Below are positions 16,288 through 25,488 of a stretch of 64,000 nucleotides of DNA, piece by piece. The notes under the pieces were generated by a model that saw nothing but the letters and a program-made list of their open reading frames with translations, ran no database searches and was not told where the DNA came from. Source of the DNA: Bradyrhizobium roseum (GTDB lineage: Bacteria > Pseudomonadota > Alphaproteobacteria > Rhizobiales > Xanthobacteraceae). Every line of letters begins with the position of its first letter. Within the stretch, counting starts at the first letter, position 1. Made by a program: the position numbers and the translations under genes. Where the stretch lies: assembly GCF_030413175.1 (NCBI RefSeq), contig NZ_CP129212.1, positions 4,030,001-4,094,000 on the forward strand, written 5' to 3'.

Positions 16288-19200
16288 ATGCGAATCGAGC
16301 GGCGCAACACCACTTCCGGCCAGTCTCCTTACACGGGGATTGATTTCAGGCTGACGACATCGGAGATCCGCAACCCCGATGGTTCGATCGTGTTCCGGCT
16401 CGAAAATGTCGAAGTGCCGCAGTTCTGGTCGCAGGTCGCCTCCGACGTGCTGGCGCAGAAGTATTTCCGCAAGGCCGGCGTCGCCGCGCGTCTGAAGAAG
16501 GTCGAGGAAGAGACCGTGCCGTCGTGGCTGTGGCGCTCGGTGCCCGACACCGAGGCGCTGGCCCTCCTCCCGGAATCCGAACGTTTCGTCAGCGAGCTCA
16601 GCGCAAAGCAGGTGTTCGACCGCCTCGCCGGCTGCTGGACCTATTGGGGCTGGAAGGGCAAGTATTTCTCGTCGGAAGAAGACGCGCAGGCGTTCTTCGA
16701 CGAATTGCGCTTCATGCTCGCCAAGCAAATGGTCGCGCCGAACTCGCCGCAGTGGTTCAACACCGGCCTGCACTGGGCCTATGGCGTCGACGGCCCCGGC
16801 CAGGGCCATTATTACGTCGATCCCTTCAGCGGCAAGCTGACCAAATCGAAGTCGTCCTACGAGCATCCGCAGCCGCACGCCTGCTTCATCCAGGGCGTCG
16901 GTGACGACCTCGTCAACGAGGGCGGCATCATGGATTTGTGGGTGCGCGAGGCGCGCCTGTTCAAATACGGCTCCGGCACCGGCTCCAACTTCTCGCGTTT
17001 GCGCGGCGAAGGCGAAAAGCTGTCCGGCGGCGGCCGCTCCTCCGGCCTGATGTCCTTCCTCAAGATCGGCGACCGCGCGGCGGGCGCGATCAAGAGCGGC
17101 GGCACCACGCGCCGCGCGGCCAAGATGGTCGTGGTCGACGCCGACCACCCCGATATCGAGACCTATATCGACTGGAAGGTGAAGGAGGAGCAGAAGGTTG
17201 CCGCACTCGTCACCGGCTCCAAGATCAACCAGAAGCACCTGAAAGCCGTGCTGAAGGCCTGCGTGAACTGCGAAGGCTCCGGCGACGACTGTTTTGACCC
17301 GGAAAAGAACCCTGCCCTGCGCCGCGAGATCAAGCTCGCGCGCCGCGCGCTGGTGTCCGACAACGTCATCAAGCGCGTGATCCAGTTTGCAAAACAGGGC
17401 TACAAGGACATCGACTTCCCGACCTACGACACCGACTGGGATTCGGAAGCCTATCTCACCGTCTCCGGCCAGAACTCCAACAACTCGGTCTCGCTGAAGG
17501 ACGATTTCCTCCGCGCCGTGGAAACCGACGGCGACTGGAACCTGATCGGCCGCACCAACAAGAAGGTGACCAAGACGCTGAAGGCCCGCGAGCTCTGGGA
17601 AAAGATCGGCCACGCCGCCTGGGCCTCGGCCGATCCCGGCCTGCACTTCAACACCACCATGAACGACTGGCACACCTGCAAGGCGTCCGGCGACATCCGC
17701 GCGTCGAACCCGTGCTCGGAATACATGTTCCTGGACGACACCGCGTGCAACCTCGCCTCGGCGAACCTGATCACGTTCTATTCGACCACGACCAAGCGGT
17801 TCGACATCGAATCCTACGAGCATCTCTGCCGCCTGTGGACCATCGTGCTGGAAATCTCCGTCATGATGGCGCAGTTCCCGTCAAAGGCGATCGCCGAACT
17901 CTCCTACGAGTTCCGCACGCTGGGCCTCGGCTTTGCCAACATCGGCGGCCTGCTGATGACCATGGGCCTGCCGTACGACTCCAAGGAAGGCCGCGCGCTG
18001 TGCGGCGCGCTGACCGCCGTGATGACCGGCGTCGCCTATGCCACCTCGGCCGAGATGGCCAAGGAGCTCGGCCCCTTCCCCGGCTACAAGAAGAACGCCG
18101 CGCACATGCTGCGCGTGATCCGCAACCATCGCCGCGCGGCGCACGGCGAATCCCGCGGCTATGAGGCGCTGGCGGTGAGCCCCGTGCCGCTCGATCACGC
18201 TTCCTGCCCGCAAGCCGACATCGTCGACCGCGCCAAGGCGGCCTGGGACCAGGCGCTCGAGCTCGGCGAACTCAACGGCTACCGCAACGCGCAGACCACG
18301 GTGGTGGCGCCGACCGGCACCATCGGCCTCGTCATGGATTGCGACACCACCGGCATCGAGCCAGACTTTGCGCTGGTGAAATTCAAGAAGCTCGCCGGCG
18401 GCGGCTACTGGAAGATCATCAACCAGGCGGTGCCGGTGGCGCTGCGGACGCTCGGCTACAGCGAGGCCGACATCGCGGAGATCGAGGCCTACGCCGTCGG
18501 CCACGGCTCGCTCTCCAACGCCCCCGGCATCAACGTCTCGACGCTGAAGGCCAAGGGCTTCACCGACGAAGCACTTGCAAAAGTCGAGAAGGCGCTGCCG
18601 ACCGCGTTCGACATCAAGTTCGCCTTCAACAAGTGGACCTTTGGCGAGGATTTTCTGCGCGAGACGCTGAAGATCGCAGCCGAGACGATCGCGGCCCCCG
18701 GCTTCGACCTGCTCGCCGCCCTCGGCTTCACCAAGCGCGAGATCGAGGCCGCCAACGTCCACATCTGCGGCGCGATGACGGTCGAAGGCGCGCCGCATCT
18801 GAAGGCCGAGCACTATCCGGTGTTCGACTGCGCCAACCCGTGCGGCAAAATTGGAAAACGCTATCTGTCGGTCGAGAGCCACATCCGCATGATGGCGGCG
18901 TCGCAGCCGTTCATCTCGGGCGCGATCTCCAAGACGATCAACATGCCGAACGACGCCACCGTCGAGGATTGCAAGCAGGCTTACCTGCTGTCCTGGAAGC
19001 TCGCGCTGAAGGCCAACGCGCTCTACCGCGACGGCTCGAAGCTGAGCCAGCCCCTGAACTCGCAGCTCATCAGCGACGATGACGACGAGGATGACGGCAT
19101 CGACACCTACTACGACAAGCCGATGGCGGCGCGCACCGCGCAGGTGTCGGAAAAGATCGTCGAAAAGCTGGTCGAGCGCATCGTGGTGATGCGCGAGCGC

Positions 19201-20031
19201 GAAAAGATGCCGGACCGCCGCAAGGGCTACACCCAGAAGGCGGTCGTCGGCGGCCACAAGGTCTATCTGCGGACCGGCGAATATGACGACGGCCGCATCG
19301 GCGAGATCTTCATCGACATGCACAAGGAAGGCGCGGCGCTGCGCTCCTTCATCAACAACTTCGCCATCGCGGTGTCGCTCGGCCTGCAATACGGCGTGCC
19401 GCTGGAGGAGTATGTCGACGCCTTCACCTTCACCCGCTTCGAGCCGGCCGGCCCCGTGCAGGGCAACGACTCGATCAAGTACGCGACCTCGATCCTCGAC
19501 TATGTGTTCCGCGAACTCGCGGTCAGCTACATGTCGCGCTTCGATCTCGCGCACGTCGATCCGACCGAGTCGAATTTCGACGCGCTCGGCAAGGGCGTCG
19601 AGGAAGGCAAGGAGCCGCACGACGGCCACCAGGCCAACAAGTATCTGTCCAAGGGCCTGACCCGCTCGCGCACGGATAATCTGGTGGTGATGCGCGGCGT
19701 CGACGTCGACGCCCGCGGTTCCGGCAACGTCACCGCGATCGGCGGCCACGGCCCCAGCGCCCGCCTCGCCGACACAATGGAAGGCGCCGTCGCGCTGAAG
19801 CAGGAAGCGGCCCACGACCTGTCGCCGACGGAACGGCTGGAAGCCGTGCAGTGGAGCAAGGCCGGCAGTGCGGCGGTGGCGGTGGCGCCGAGCAAGGCCG
19901 AACGCCGGGCGGAAGCCAAGGCCAAGGGCTACGAGGGCGAGATGTGCTCGGAGTGCGGCAACTTCACGCTGGTGCGGAACGGGACGTGTATGAAGTGCGA
20001 TACGTGTGGAAGTACCACGGGGTGTAGCTGA
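16288..20031 (+). CDS. nrdJ: Adenosylcobalamin-dependent (class II) ribonucleoside-diphosphate reductase
   Basis: A 1247-aa single-chain ribonucleotide reductase that makes deoxyribonucleotides using an adenosylcobalamin-generated thiyl radical, without needing oxygen. Visible features are the substrate-binding [10 protein letters not shown] segment, a GSGTGSNFS loop, the active-site stretch [18 protein letters not shown] (near residue 474), the late VAPTGTIG segment, a catalytic-domain Cys in FDCANPCG, and a C-terminal zinc-ribbon-like tail with four Cys pairs ([15 protein letters not shown]) ending in the redox-relay type STTGCS. The length is normal for the rhizobial NrdJ family. The ATG at 16288 follows the long leader. 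It is monocistronic. B12 dependence fits a free-living alphaproteobacterium that makes cobalamin. Confidence 0.97.
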   Translation: MRIERRNTTSGQSPYTGIDFRLTTSEIRNPDGSIVFRLENVEVPQFWSQVASDVLAQKYFRKAGVAARLKKVEEETVPSWLWRSVPDTEALALLPESERFVSELSAKQVFDRLAGCWTYWGWKGKYFSSEEDAQAFFDELRFMLAKQMVAPNSPQWFNTGLHWAYGVDGPGQGHYYVDPFSGKLTKSKSSYEHPQPHACFIQGVGDDLVNEGGIMDLWVREARLFKYGSGTGSNFSRLRGEGEKLSGGGRSSGLMSFLKIGDRAAGAIKSGGTTRRAAKMVVVDADHPDIETYIDWKVKEEQKVAALVTGSKINQKHLKAVLKACVNCEGSGDDCFDPEKNPALRREIKLARRALVSDNVIKRVIQFAKQGYKDIDFPTYDTDWDSEAYLTVSGQNSNNSVSLKDDFLRAVETDGDWNLIGRTNKKVTKTLKARELWEKIGHAAWASADPGLHFNTTMNDWHTCKASGDIRASNPCSEYMFLDDTACNLASANLITFYSTTTKRFDIESYEHLCRLWTIVLEISVMMAQFPSKAIAELSYEFRTLGLGFANIGGLLMTMGLPYDSKEGRALCGALTAVMTGVAYATSAEMAKELGPFPGYKKNAAHMLRVIRNHRRAAHGESRGYEALAVSPVPLDHASCPQADIVDRAKAAWDQALELGELNGYRNAQTTVVAPTGTIGLVMDCDTTGIEPDFALVKFKKLAGGGYWKIINQAVPVALRTLGYSEADIAEIEAYAVGHGSLSNAPGINVSTLKAKGFTDEALAKVEKALPTAFDIKFAFNKWTFGEDFLRETLKIAAETIAAPGFDLLAALGFTKREIEAANVHICGAMTVEGAPHLKAEHYPVFDCANPCGKIGKRYLSVESHIRMMAASQPFISGAISKTINMPNDATVEDCKQAYLLSWKLALKANALYRDGSKLSQPLNSQLISDDDDEDDGIDTYYDKPMAARTAQVSEKIVEKLVERIVVMREREKMPDRRKGYTQKAVVGGHKVYLRTGEYDDGRIGEIFIDMHKEGAALRSFINNFAIAVSLGLQYGVPLEEYVDAFTFTRFEPAGPVQGNDSIKYATSILDYVFRELAVSYMSRFDLAHVDPTESNFDALGKGVEEGKEPHDGHQANKYLSKGLTRSRTDNLVVMRGVDVDARGSGNVTAIGGHGPSARLADTMEGAVALKQEAAHDLSPTERLEAVQWSKAGSAAVAVAPSKAERRAEAKAKGYEGEMCSECGNFTLVRNGTCMKCDTCGSTTGCS

Positions 20032-20069
20032 GTCAGTTTTAGAACTAACTGTAACTCGGAGATAATGTC

Positions 20070-20510
20070 ATGTCGGGAGACGACGAAATCGAGTCGGCCG
20101 CGCGCAACCTGCGGATCAAGCTTGGAATCGACGACCAACTTCGCCCCGACATGCCGACGGTGGTATTCAAGCTAAAAGATCACGGAATGATCAGGGATTA
20201 CGTTCGCGTCCCTGATCATGAAATGCCAGATGATGAGGCCAGATACGACTCGTTTCAAAAACTTCTCTACATTCGCGAAAGCACATTTTGCGCCGCGAAC
20301 TCCATGTTTACGTATTCAGTGGTAGAGCGGCGAAGGGCCAGGTTTACTATTGCTCACGAAGTAGGTCACGTCGCTTTGGGCCACGATGGCGTTCGTTTTC
20401 GCGGAAGTACCGCAGCTCCAGCAGAACAGATCGTCCAAAAGATTCGACGGCAAGAAAACGAAGCTAATCGATTTGCAGCAGCCTTCCTTGCACCAGCACA
20501 TCTAGCCTAG
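20070..20510 (+). CDS. ImmA/IrrE family metallo-endopeptidase, truncated by an in-frame amber codon
   Basis: A 146-aa protein with the ImmA/IrrE zincin motif FTIAHEVGHVALGH (HExxH) and the downstream ENEANRFAAAFLAP segment that supplies the third ligand. ImmA-type proteases cleave mobile-element repressors; IrrE activates DNA-repair genes. The frame stops at TAG (20508-20510) immediately after FLAPAHLA, where intact family members continue with a C-terminal helical segment. That segment is present directly downstream in the same frame (20511-20708). So this is either a gene broken by one substitution or a short version that kept its catalytic core. Codon use is AT-richer than nrdJ next door, suggesting horizontal origin. 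No partner ImmR-type repressor was found. Confidence 0.85.
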   Translation: MSGDDEIESAARNLRIKLGIDDQLRPDMPTVVFKLKDHGMIRDYVRVPDHEMPDDEARYDSFQKLLYIRESTFCAANSMFTYSVVERRRARFTIAHEVGHVALGHDGVRFRGSTAAPAEQIVQKIRRQENEANRFAAAFLAPAHLA

Positions 20511-20708
20511 ATGACATCACAAATGACACCAGAAGAAATTGCGGAGCGTTTCGATATCAGTATCAGTGCCGCAAAGATCCGCGGTCCGGAACTGGAGAGG
20601 CTTCGCCGAATATCAAAAGGCATTAAACGTCCGCTCCCAAAGAGCATCGTTGAGTTCTTACAAGACGCCAAGAAAAAGGGACACAGAGTAACAAGCCTAG
20701 ACGATTAG
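20511..20708 (+). pseudogene. C-terminal part of the ImmA/IrrE protein, separated by one stop codon
   Basis: A 65-codon frame that starts at the codon right after the amber stop, in the same frame. Its sequence MTPEEIAERFDISISAAKIR followed by GPELERLRRI is the helix-turn-helix-like tail (LAERF.VS...A..RL) that ImmA/IrrE proteins carry after the EANRFAA segment. It is more likely the severed C-terminus of the gene at 20070 than an independent small protein. An ATG happens to follow the stop, so re-initiation could still make the fragment. Confidence 0.7.
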
Positions 20709-20790
20709 CGATGTCCGATGACGGCCAAAGGTAGGCGCATTAGAACTCGTAGGTGGTTTACGCCCTTAGCTAATCCGGCCTAGACTTGAT

Positions 20791-21073
20791 CGATTACGCG
20801 ATTACGGCGATTACGGTGATAGTGCACTTAACTCTAAAGCCCAGCCTGGCAACCACCGCATAAGACCAAGCAATAGTTGAGTGCACTGTCACCGTAATTC
20901 CGAGGCTTGGCGAGAGCTCGCCATGAGAAATGCCGCCGATACATTGCTCAGGTTCCTATTGACGTTCACTGAAATGGATTTTCGCTAACGGCGTCGTCTG
21001 GTCTAGCTAACTCACCCTCCTCGCTCAAGTAACGTGAGAAACTGAGATTACGGTGCACTGTCACCGTAATTCC
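20791..21073. repeat. Palindromic repeat cluster: three copies of the ATTACGGTGACAGTGCAC motif
   Basis: Copy A (20809-20834) is direct. Copy B (20876-20901) is inverted, so A and B form a long imperfect hairpin with a 41-nt loop. Copy C (21054-21073) is inverted and extended into its own palindrome, ATTACGGTG/CACCGTAAT (21047-21070). Just before A there are three short tandem copies of CGATTACG (20791-20816). A fourth copy of the motif lies at 22830. This cluster fills the 540-nt gap before the AIPR-like gene; no coding frame is credible. Confidence 0.85.
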
Positions 21074-21210
21074 AACTACAAGGGCGATCACCCTCAGAGC
21101 GGTGATCTCGCTGCATGATCGGCAGCGGCGACAGAGAGATTGGCGGGCCGTAAAGCTCGCAGGTGGATAGCGGAGCGCAACCGCGCTGCGGATGGAATTT
21201 GAAAATTAAA

Positions 21211-21231
21211 GGGCCGCCAAAATGGCGGCCC
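21211..21231 (-). terminator. Rho-independent terminator of the AIPR-like gene
   Basis: A perfect nine-bp stem, GGGCCGCCA / TGGCGGCCC, with an AAA loop. On the minus strand it is followed by TTTAATTTTC, about 20 nt beyond the stop codon. Confidence 0.8.
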
Positions 21232-21251
21232 TTTGTCACGGCTGCCGCTGG

Positions 21252-22616
21252 CTAAGCAGCCGACTTGCTGAACCTTACGCTATAGATCGCCGCCACGGTG
21301 CTCTCGGCAAACTCGTAGGCGCTAATGTTCTTGCCTACCTTTTGAGGGTCCCACAGGGCCATCTCGATCACGAGCCGGTAGTTCCTCATTACTTCAACAA
21401 GATGCTTGCTAAGAAAGGTTTGCGGATTTGTCTTCCATACCAGAAGACCGTCCTTGTCCACATCGAGCAATGCCCGCAAACCGTAGAGCAGCGGCACAAT
21501 GAAGCCGTCTGGACATGTGTAATTTACCGGACGCTGAAAGAACGGCGTTGTCGGCTTGGCCCTGAGATATTTAGGGTTCTTGTCCGCAGCCTTTTCGGGA
21601 TCGTAGATCCTCACCGCAGAGATCTTTCCGAAGCTGCCACCAGCCTTGTTATACGCCAGCGGAATCTCCTCGAAGAGAATATCGTACAAGTCAGGAAAGA
21701 CTCCAGCGATCTTCATCGCACACTTCACAGCCTCGTTGTGAACCTGAACAGCATAACCGCCTTCCGTCGGGTTCGACACATCACTGTGCTCCAAGAGCTT
21801 GTTAAAGACTGAAACACAGACTGCTTTGTTGCGATAGATCTGGTTCGGATTAACGCGCAGGCCGCCGGGCAACTTCAGCTTTGACAAAGCCACCCAACTG
21901 AGCGCGATTACATCGCGAACCTTGATGCGGCCACCATCATTGGTCTTCCATTCCACTTCCGGCACCAACGACGTCGGGAGATGCTCTTTAAAAATGTCGT
22001 AGAAGCCTTTCTTGTTGGCCTTCGTTTCTTCGCTCAATTGGACGTTATTATTGCGAGCCGCTCCGATCTCAAGAAGCGAGCTACGGAACGTCTCAACAGT
22101 TTCTTCATCGTGCATGTCGGCCGGAACGAGAATTTCGATCGGCATCTCAAATTCAAGCGCTTCGACAATTTCTGAAATCGCCGTCCTGTTCTCGGCCCAC
22201 GCTTTCCGGAACGCATCCCAATCTTTGATCCGATTGAGTTCACGATCGCTCATCCCAGCCTCACGCAGGATATGCCGTCCAGCCGCCAGCGCATTGTGGC
22301 CGCCGTCAAGGATGCCCTCCGTCTCCGGCTCGACAAAGCTAAGCTGATACCTATCGCGATCAAGAATCTTATAGGACGAAGACGCGAGCAGAATCCCCTT
22401 TGTCTTCGCCGGAAACAACTCTGCCGGCTGGCGAAGGCTGTCTTCGATGTCAGCCGTTACCGAGCCTTTCTTTGCCGATCGCGGATTTGCGGCAAGATCA
22501 TCGGTATCCAACAACTGCACTACCGATTTGGGCGGTAGCAAGCCGTAAAACTTCCGAACAGGGCCGACGACCTGTTCAGTGCACTGGTTAATCTTGATAG
22601 TGAGAGATTTGTTCAT
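21252..22616 (-). CDS. AIPR-like protein (abortive infection / phage resistance family)
   Basis: A 454-aa cytosolic protein, lower in GC than neighbouring genes. Its N-terminal third follows the AIPR (Pfam abortive phage-infection protein) plan: a hydrophobic strand, then LAANPRSAKKGSVTADIEDS, the TKGILLAS segment equivalent to the NKGI.I.A box, and EGILDGGHNALAAGRHIL equivalent to the GI.DGGHT box. An all-alpha/beta C-terminal region without a recognised catalytic motif follows. AIPR proteins include AbiV/Abi-type phage defence factors and DGQHR-fold relatives; the biochemical activity is not established. The ATG at 22616 has AGAGGA 6 nt upstream and is preferred over one 15 nt earlier. A strong terminator follows. 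It stands alone inside a repeat-bounded island next to a broken ImmA/IrrE gene. Confidence 0.6.
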   Translation of the reverse strand: MNKSLTIKINQCTEQVVGPVRKFYGLLPPKSVVQLLDTDDLAANPRSAKKGSVTADIEDSLRQPAELFPAKTKGILLASSSYKILDRDRYQLSFVEPETEGILDGGHNALAAGRHILREAGMSDRELNRIKDWDAFRKAWAENRTAISEIVEALEFEMPIEILVPADMHDEETVETFRSSLLEIGAARNNNVQLSEETKANKKGFYDIFKEHLPTSLVPEVEWKTNDGGRIKVRDVIALSWVALSKLKLPGGLRVNPNQIYRNKAVCVSVFNKLLEHSDVSNPTEGGYAVQVHNEAVKCAMKIAGVFPDLYDILFEEIPLAYNKAGGSFGKISAVRIYDPEKAADKNPKYLRAKPTTPFFQRPVNYTCPDGFIVPLLYGLRALLDVDKDGLLVWKTNPQTFLSKHLVEVMRNYRLVIEMALWDPQKVGKNISAYEFAESTVAAIYSVRFSKSAA

Positions 22617-22829
22617 TTTGGTCCTCTGCATAGGCTAGAGGACCGATCCCGGATGGATCGCGACGGCAACAAATGTGGCCGTTATAGCGTCAATTCCGAA
22701 ACCAGTCCTGGTTTCCATTTCCGGCCCCTATCCAGGAGCCAGTTCCCAAATACAGATGTCGGCGCGCATCCGCAAGTGGTTATCAACGAAGTTTTCTCGT
22801 AATCCGCAGCTCTCGCGATTAAGTCGGTG

Positions 22830-22856
22830 GGAATTACGGTGCCAGCGCACTCAACT
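22830..22856 (+). repeat. Fourth copy of the ATTACGGTG palindromic-motif family
   Basis: GGAATTACGGTGCCAGCGCA followed by CTCAAC is the same motif as copies A-C at 20.8-21.1 kb, in direct orientation relative to copy A. It lies upstream of the AIPR-like gene, so the gene is bracketed by copies. The surrounding 22617-22985 interval has no credible gene. Confidence 0.8.
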
Positions 22857-22985
22857 CCGGAAAGCCAGCAGCGCATGGCATTACCCATCGGCCAACTTCC
22901 AGCCTGACGTCTCCCGCCGCCTTCTTTGCTTGATTTACCCGGACATGACCCTACGGTGCTCGCCAACAGGGGAACGAGGTCGACG

Positions 22986-23336
22986 ATGGACGACGCCATG
23001 AAATGCCCGGCATGCCAATCCGAGCATGCCTATCAGGATCGCGGCCTGTGGGTTTGTCCCGAATGCGCGCATGAATGGAGCGCCGAGGCGGCCGCTGCCG
23101 TGGAGGCCTCGCCCGAGCCGGGCGTCCGCGACAGCAACGGCAATGTGCTGGCCGATGGCGACAGCGTCATCGTCATCAAGGATCTCAAGGTCAAGGGATC
23201 GTCATCGGTCGTCAAGGGCGGCACCAAGGTCAGGAACATCCGCCTCACCGAGGCGAGCGATGGCCACAACATCGCCTGCAAGATCGACGGCATCGGCGCG
23301 ATGAACCTGAAATCGGAGTTCGTGAAGAAGGCGTAG
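22986..23336 (+). CDS. yjdM: YjdM/PhnA-like zinc-ribbon protein
   Basis: A 116-aa protein with an N-terminal zinc ribbon ([25 protein letters not shown], two CxxC pairs) and the C-terminal PhnA domain starting at [20 protein letters not shown], followed by [13 protein letters not shown] and the [16 protein letters not shown] end. This is the conserved YjdM family once called alkylphosphonate uptake protein PhnA; despite the name there is no direct link to C-P lyase and the function is unknown. The second ATG (codon 5) is another possible start. It sits between the AIPR island and a palindromic repeat and is probably monocistronic. Confidence 0.92.
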   Translation: MDDAMKCPACQSEHAYQDRGLWVCPECAHEWSAEAAAAVEASPEPGVRDSNGNVLADGDSVIVIKDLKVKGSSSVVKGGTKVRNIRLTEASDGHNIACKIDGIGAMNLKSEFVKKA

Positions 23337-23361
23337 CCGGCGCGGCCGCAGAATTGTCGAC

Positions 23362-23438
23362 GTAGCCCGGATGAGCGGAGCGATATCCGGGACACCTCCA
23401 ACATCGCCCCCGGATATCGCTGCGCTCATCCGGGCTAC
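23362..23438. repeat. Bradyrhizobium-type palindromic element, GTAGCCCGGATGAGCG family, copy 1
   Basis: Inverted repeat with arms GTAGCCCGGATGAGCGGAGC and its complement, each continuing into a GATATCCGGG half-site. The two arms are separated by a short variable spacer. Such elements are transcribed as long hairpins in intergenic regions. Confidence 0.9.
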
Positions 23439-23462
23439 GCTTAACTTTCCGGAAGCACCGCA

Positions 23463-23636
23463 ATGAACGAAAATCGATCTTACGGGGTTCGCGTCGAGGG
23501 CGCGAAATACGGCGTCGGCTTCGGCTCGGCGCTGGCCATCGCGATCTCCTACACCAACAACCATTCGATCCTGTGGGCGATCATCCACGGCCTCCTGGGC
23601 TGGCTCTACGTGATCTATTTCGCGCTGTTCAAGTAA
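23463..23636 (+). CDS. 57-aa small membrane protein
   Basis: An ATG-started 57-codon frame reading MNENRSYGVRVEGAKYGVGF, then a helix GSALAIAISYTNNHS and a second hydrophobic helix ILWAIIHGLLGWLYVIYFALF, ending in Lys. It has the N-in hairpin look of small inner-membrane proteins and a clean composition with strong GC3 bias. I recognise the type (short conserved proteins ending in HG..GW.YV.YF) but no assigned function. It sits exactly between two palindromic elements (23362-23438 and 23641-23751). Confidence 0.75.
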   Translation: MNENRSYGVRVEGAKYGVGFGSALAIAISYTNNHSILWAIIHGLLGWLYVIYFALFK

Positions 23637-23640
23637 GCGA

Positions 23641-23751
23641 GTAGCCCGGACGAGCCCACGGGTCGCGCAAATGCGCGCCCGATGACAGGCTCCGCAATAT
23701 CCGGGACAACTCTGACATCGCCCCGGATATCGCGCAGCTCATCCGGGCTAC
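23641..23751. repeat. GTAGCCCGGATGAGCG-family palindromic element, copy 2 (with an internal insertion)
   Basis: Left arm GTAGCCCGGACGAGC and right arm GCTCATCCGGGCTAC are retained, but the left half is stretched by about 35 nt containing a GCGCGCAAATGCGCGC-like dyad compared with copy 1. Confidence 0.85.
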
Positions 23752-23763
23752 GCTCGCTGCGCG

Positions 23764-25236
23764 CTATTTGGTGCTTTTCCAACCCTCGTCAGTCCACTTC
23801 AACGTCGTCGCCGTCTTTCCCTCGACGACGTGAACGATGGCACCCTCCAGACGCCCCGCTTCAGACAATGCACGCTGAATGGACGGCAGGTCGTTGCGGG
23901 TCGGGAAGCCCGTAGAGCCCGAGGTCTTCGTGACCATCGCGCTCCCCTTGCCTCCCTCGATACCAAAGCGCCTTTCCCCGATTTGCACTCGGCCAAACTG
24001 GCCGTTCATCAAGTCCTGGTGAGAAGGGTATCCACCCGGGCGGGTACTCGTCGTCACATGAACGTCTCCGCTCTGCTTGATGGTGATGCCTCCGTAAGGT
24101 TCAGTGCCGGTACCTTTTGGCTGCGTGTACGTTACCCCCGGCGGCAACGACTTTTGCGGGCTGGCCGCCGCAGTAGCGCCGCCCGCTACCACCTGGAAGT
24201 CGGCACCCTGCCCGTCGCTCGCACCCGCGACCACCCGGGTCTTCGATGGATCCAGTCCGAGCGCCTTCGACATGCCCGCCTGGCCGGGCTCCACCATGTA
24301 GGCGCTGCGGTCGACGATCACCTTCGGCTCCGCGGGCGCGTGCGGCGCGGCATCCGGCAGTTTTCGATTGATGATCTCGCCCGAGACGGAAGAGTCTACT
24401 TGTGGACTCTTGCTCGGCGCGCCTGATTTTAACGCGTAGACGTCGGTTGCGACAGCAATGCCGGCGTGCGTCGCCGCGGCAAGACATTCCGTCGTGGGTC
24501 CGTTCTTGCAGGCATTGTAGGCGTCACCGACCGATTTGCCGGTTTGGATGCCGGCGTAGGCCGCAAACACGGGACCGCCAAGTGCCCCAAATGCAAGCGG
24601 CTGGAGGACGGCTGCCGGAGAACGAATCCGGTCGAACCCATTCTTCACCTGTGCGTCCCGCGCGATCTGAACGCGTGTCAGTTCTCTTTCGTTGGCTTCT
24701 TTTTGTTCCTGCTGGGCCCACTGCTGCTTGGATTTTTGATCTTCGTAGACGACCTTTTTTTCACCTTCGGTAAAAAACGGAAGTTCTCGCCCCTGGTCGT
24801 CCTTCCACGTATTGTTCCGGCCGTAGTTCCAGACCATATCGCCGGTCATCTTGGTGGCGTTGTACTTCGGGGTAGCCCAGGTATCCATACCATCAGACAC
24901 ACGGTTCCGAGCATGCTGAAGTCGCTTCTCATAAGGCTTCTTCGAGATCGCGCGGTCCTCCGCGATCTGCGCGTCGATCCTCTTCAAGGCCGCATCGGTC
25001 TCGCCATAGATTTGTTCGTCGGTAAACTGCGGGATCGTGACAAGAGACCCTGTTGTCGGCCAGCCCCCGATGGCTTTGCGCTGCGGCGCGTTTTCCGCCG
25101 GCGCGGCATCATCGTCGGGAGCCGCTTTGGCCTGATCGACTTCCCTGTTGAATTGTTTTGCCTGCTTCTTCTTGTCGGCATGATCATCGCCAAGCCTCAT
25201 GCTCATCCTTGGCTCGCCGGTTGGTTCAACACCCAT
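23764..25236 (-). CDS. Large effector-like protein of unknown function
   Basis: A 490-aa protein without a signal peptide. Residues 1-60 are charged and Ala/Asp-rich; about 60-210 form a helical, Gln/Lys/Glu-rich stretch (KRIDAQIAEDRAISKKPYEK and QQWAQQEQKEANERELTRVQ); about 215-270 a hydrophobic Gly/Ala-rich helix (LQPLAFGALGGPVFAAYAGI) like the membrane-insertion or glycine-zipper segments of polymorphic toxins; then a linker and a beta-rich C-terminal domain of about 130 residues (GGITIKQSGDVHVTTSTRPG to WKSTK). The organisation resembles secreted polymorphic toxins with a variable C-terminal domain, but I recognise no catalytic motif and no immunity gene downstream. A smaller proline-rich gene lies 252 nt upstream on the same strand. 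Confidence 0.6.
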   Translation of the reverse strand: MGVEPTGEPRMSMRLGDDHADKKKQAKQFNREVDQAKAAPDDDAAPAENAPQRKAIGGWPTTGSLVTIPQFTDEQIYGETDAALKRIDAQIAEDRAISKKPYEKRLQHARNRVSDGMDTWATPKYNATKMTGDMVWNYGRNNTWKDDQGRELPFFTEGEKKVVYEDQKSKQQWAQQEQKEANERELTRVQIARDAQVKNGFDRIRSPAAVLQPLAFGALGGPVFAAYAGIQTGKSVGDAYNACKNGPTTECLAAATHAGIAVATDVYALKSGAPSKSPQVDSSVSGEIINRKLPDAAPHAPAEPKVIVDRSAYMVEPGQAGMSKALGLDPSKTRVVAGASDGQGADFQVVAGGATAAASPQKSLPPGVTYTQPKGTGTEPYGGITIKQSGDVHVTTSTRPGGYPSHQDLMNGQFGRVQIGERRFGIEGGKGSAMVTKTSGSTGFPTRNDLPSIQRALSEAGRLEGAIVHVVEGKTATTLKWTDEGWKSTK

Positions 25237-25368
25237 CTGCGTTTACCTTTCTGTTTCTTGTCTATCCCGATCGTATCGGGCGACTCTGCTGAGGCGTGCA
25301 TAGCCTTCGACGCTTCCTCACGGAGCGATGAGCTGAAGACGTAATCCGCCAGTCCACGTGACCAAGTC

Positions 25369-25394
25369 GGCGGGTTACGCTTCGCTAACCCGCC
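25369..25394. repeat. Short hairpin repeat, GGCGGGTTA family
   Basis: GGCGGGTTA and TAACCCGCC surround CGCTTCGC. This is a second common intergenic palindrome type in this genus, here in the 252-nt gap between two effector-like genes. Confidence 0.8.
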
Positions 25395-25488
25395 CTACTC
25401 GCTCGACAGCCTGGCCGGAGCGACTCGTCGTCCCCCGGCCAGGTCGCCATGACGTTCGGCCCGATGCGGGCGCGCCATTCCGTCAGGC

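Noticed and set aside
17881..19815. 644-codon open frame antisense to nrdJ
   Set aside because: High-GC genes of this codon bias leave long open frames on the other strand; the translation is Ala/Arg/Val/Gly/His-rich without domains, while nrdJ is unequivocal.
20791..21073. CRISPR-like array
   Set aside because: The copies are irregularly spaced and in both orientations, without uniform spacers, so it is a palindromic-element cluster.
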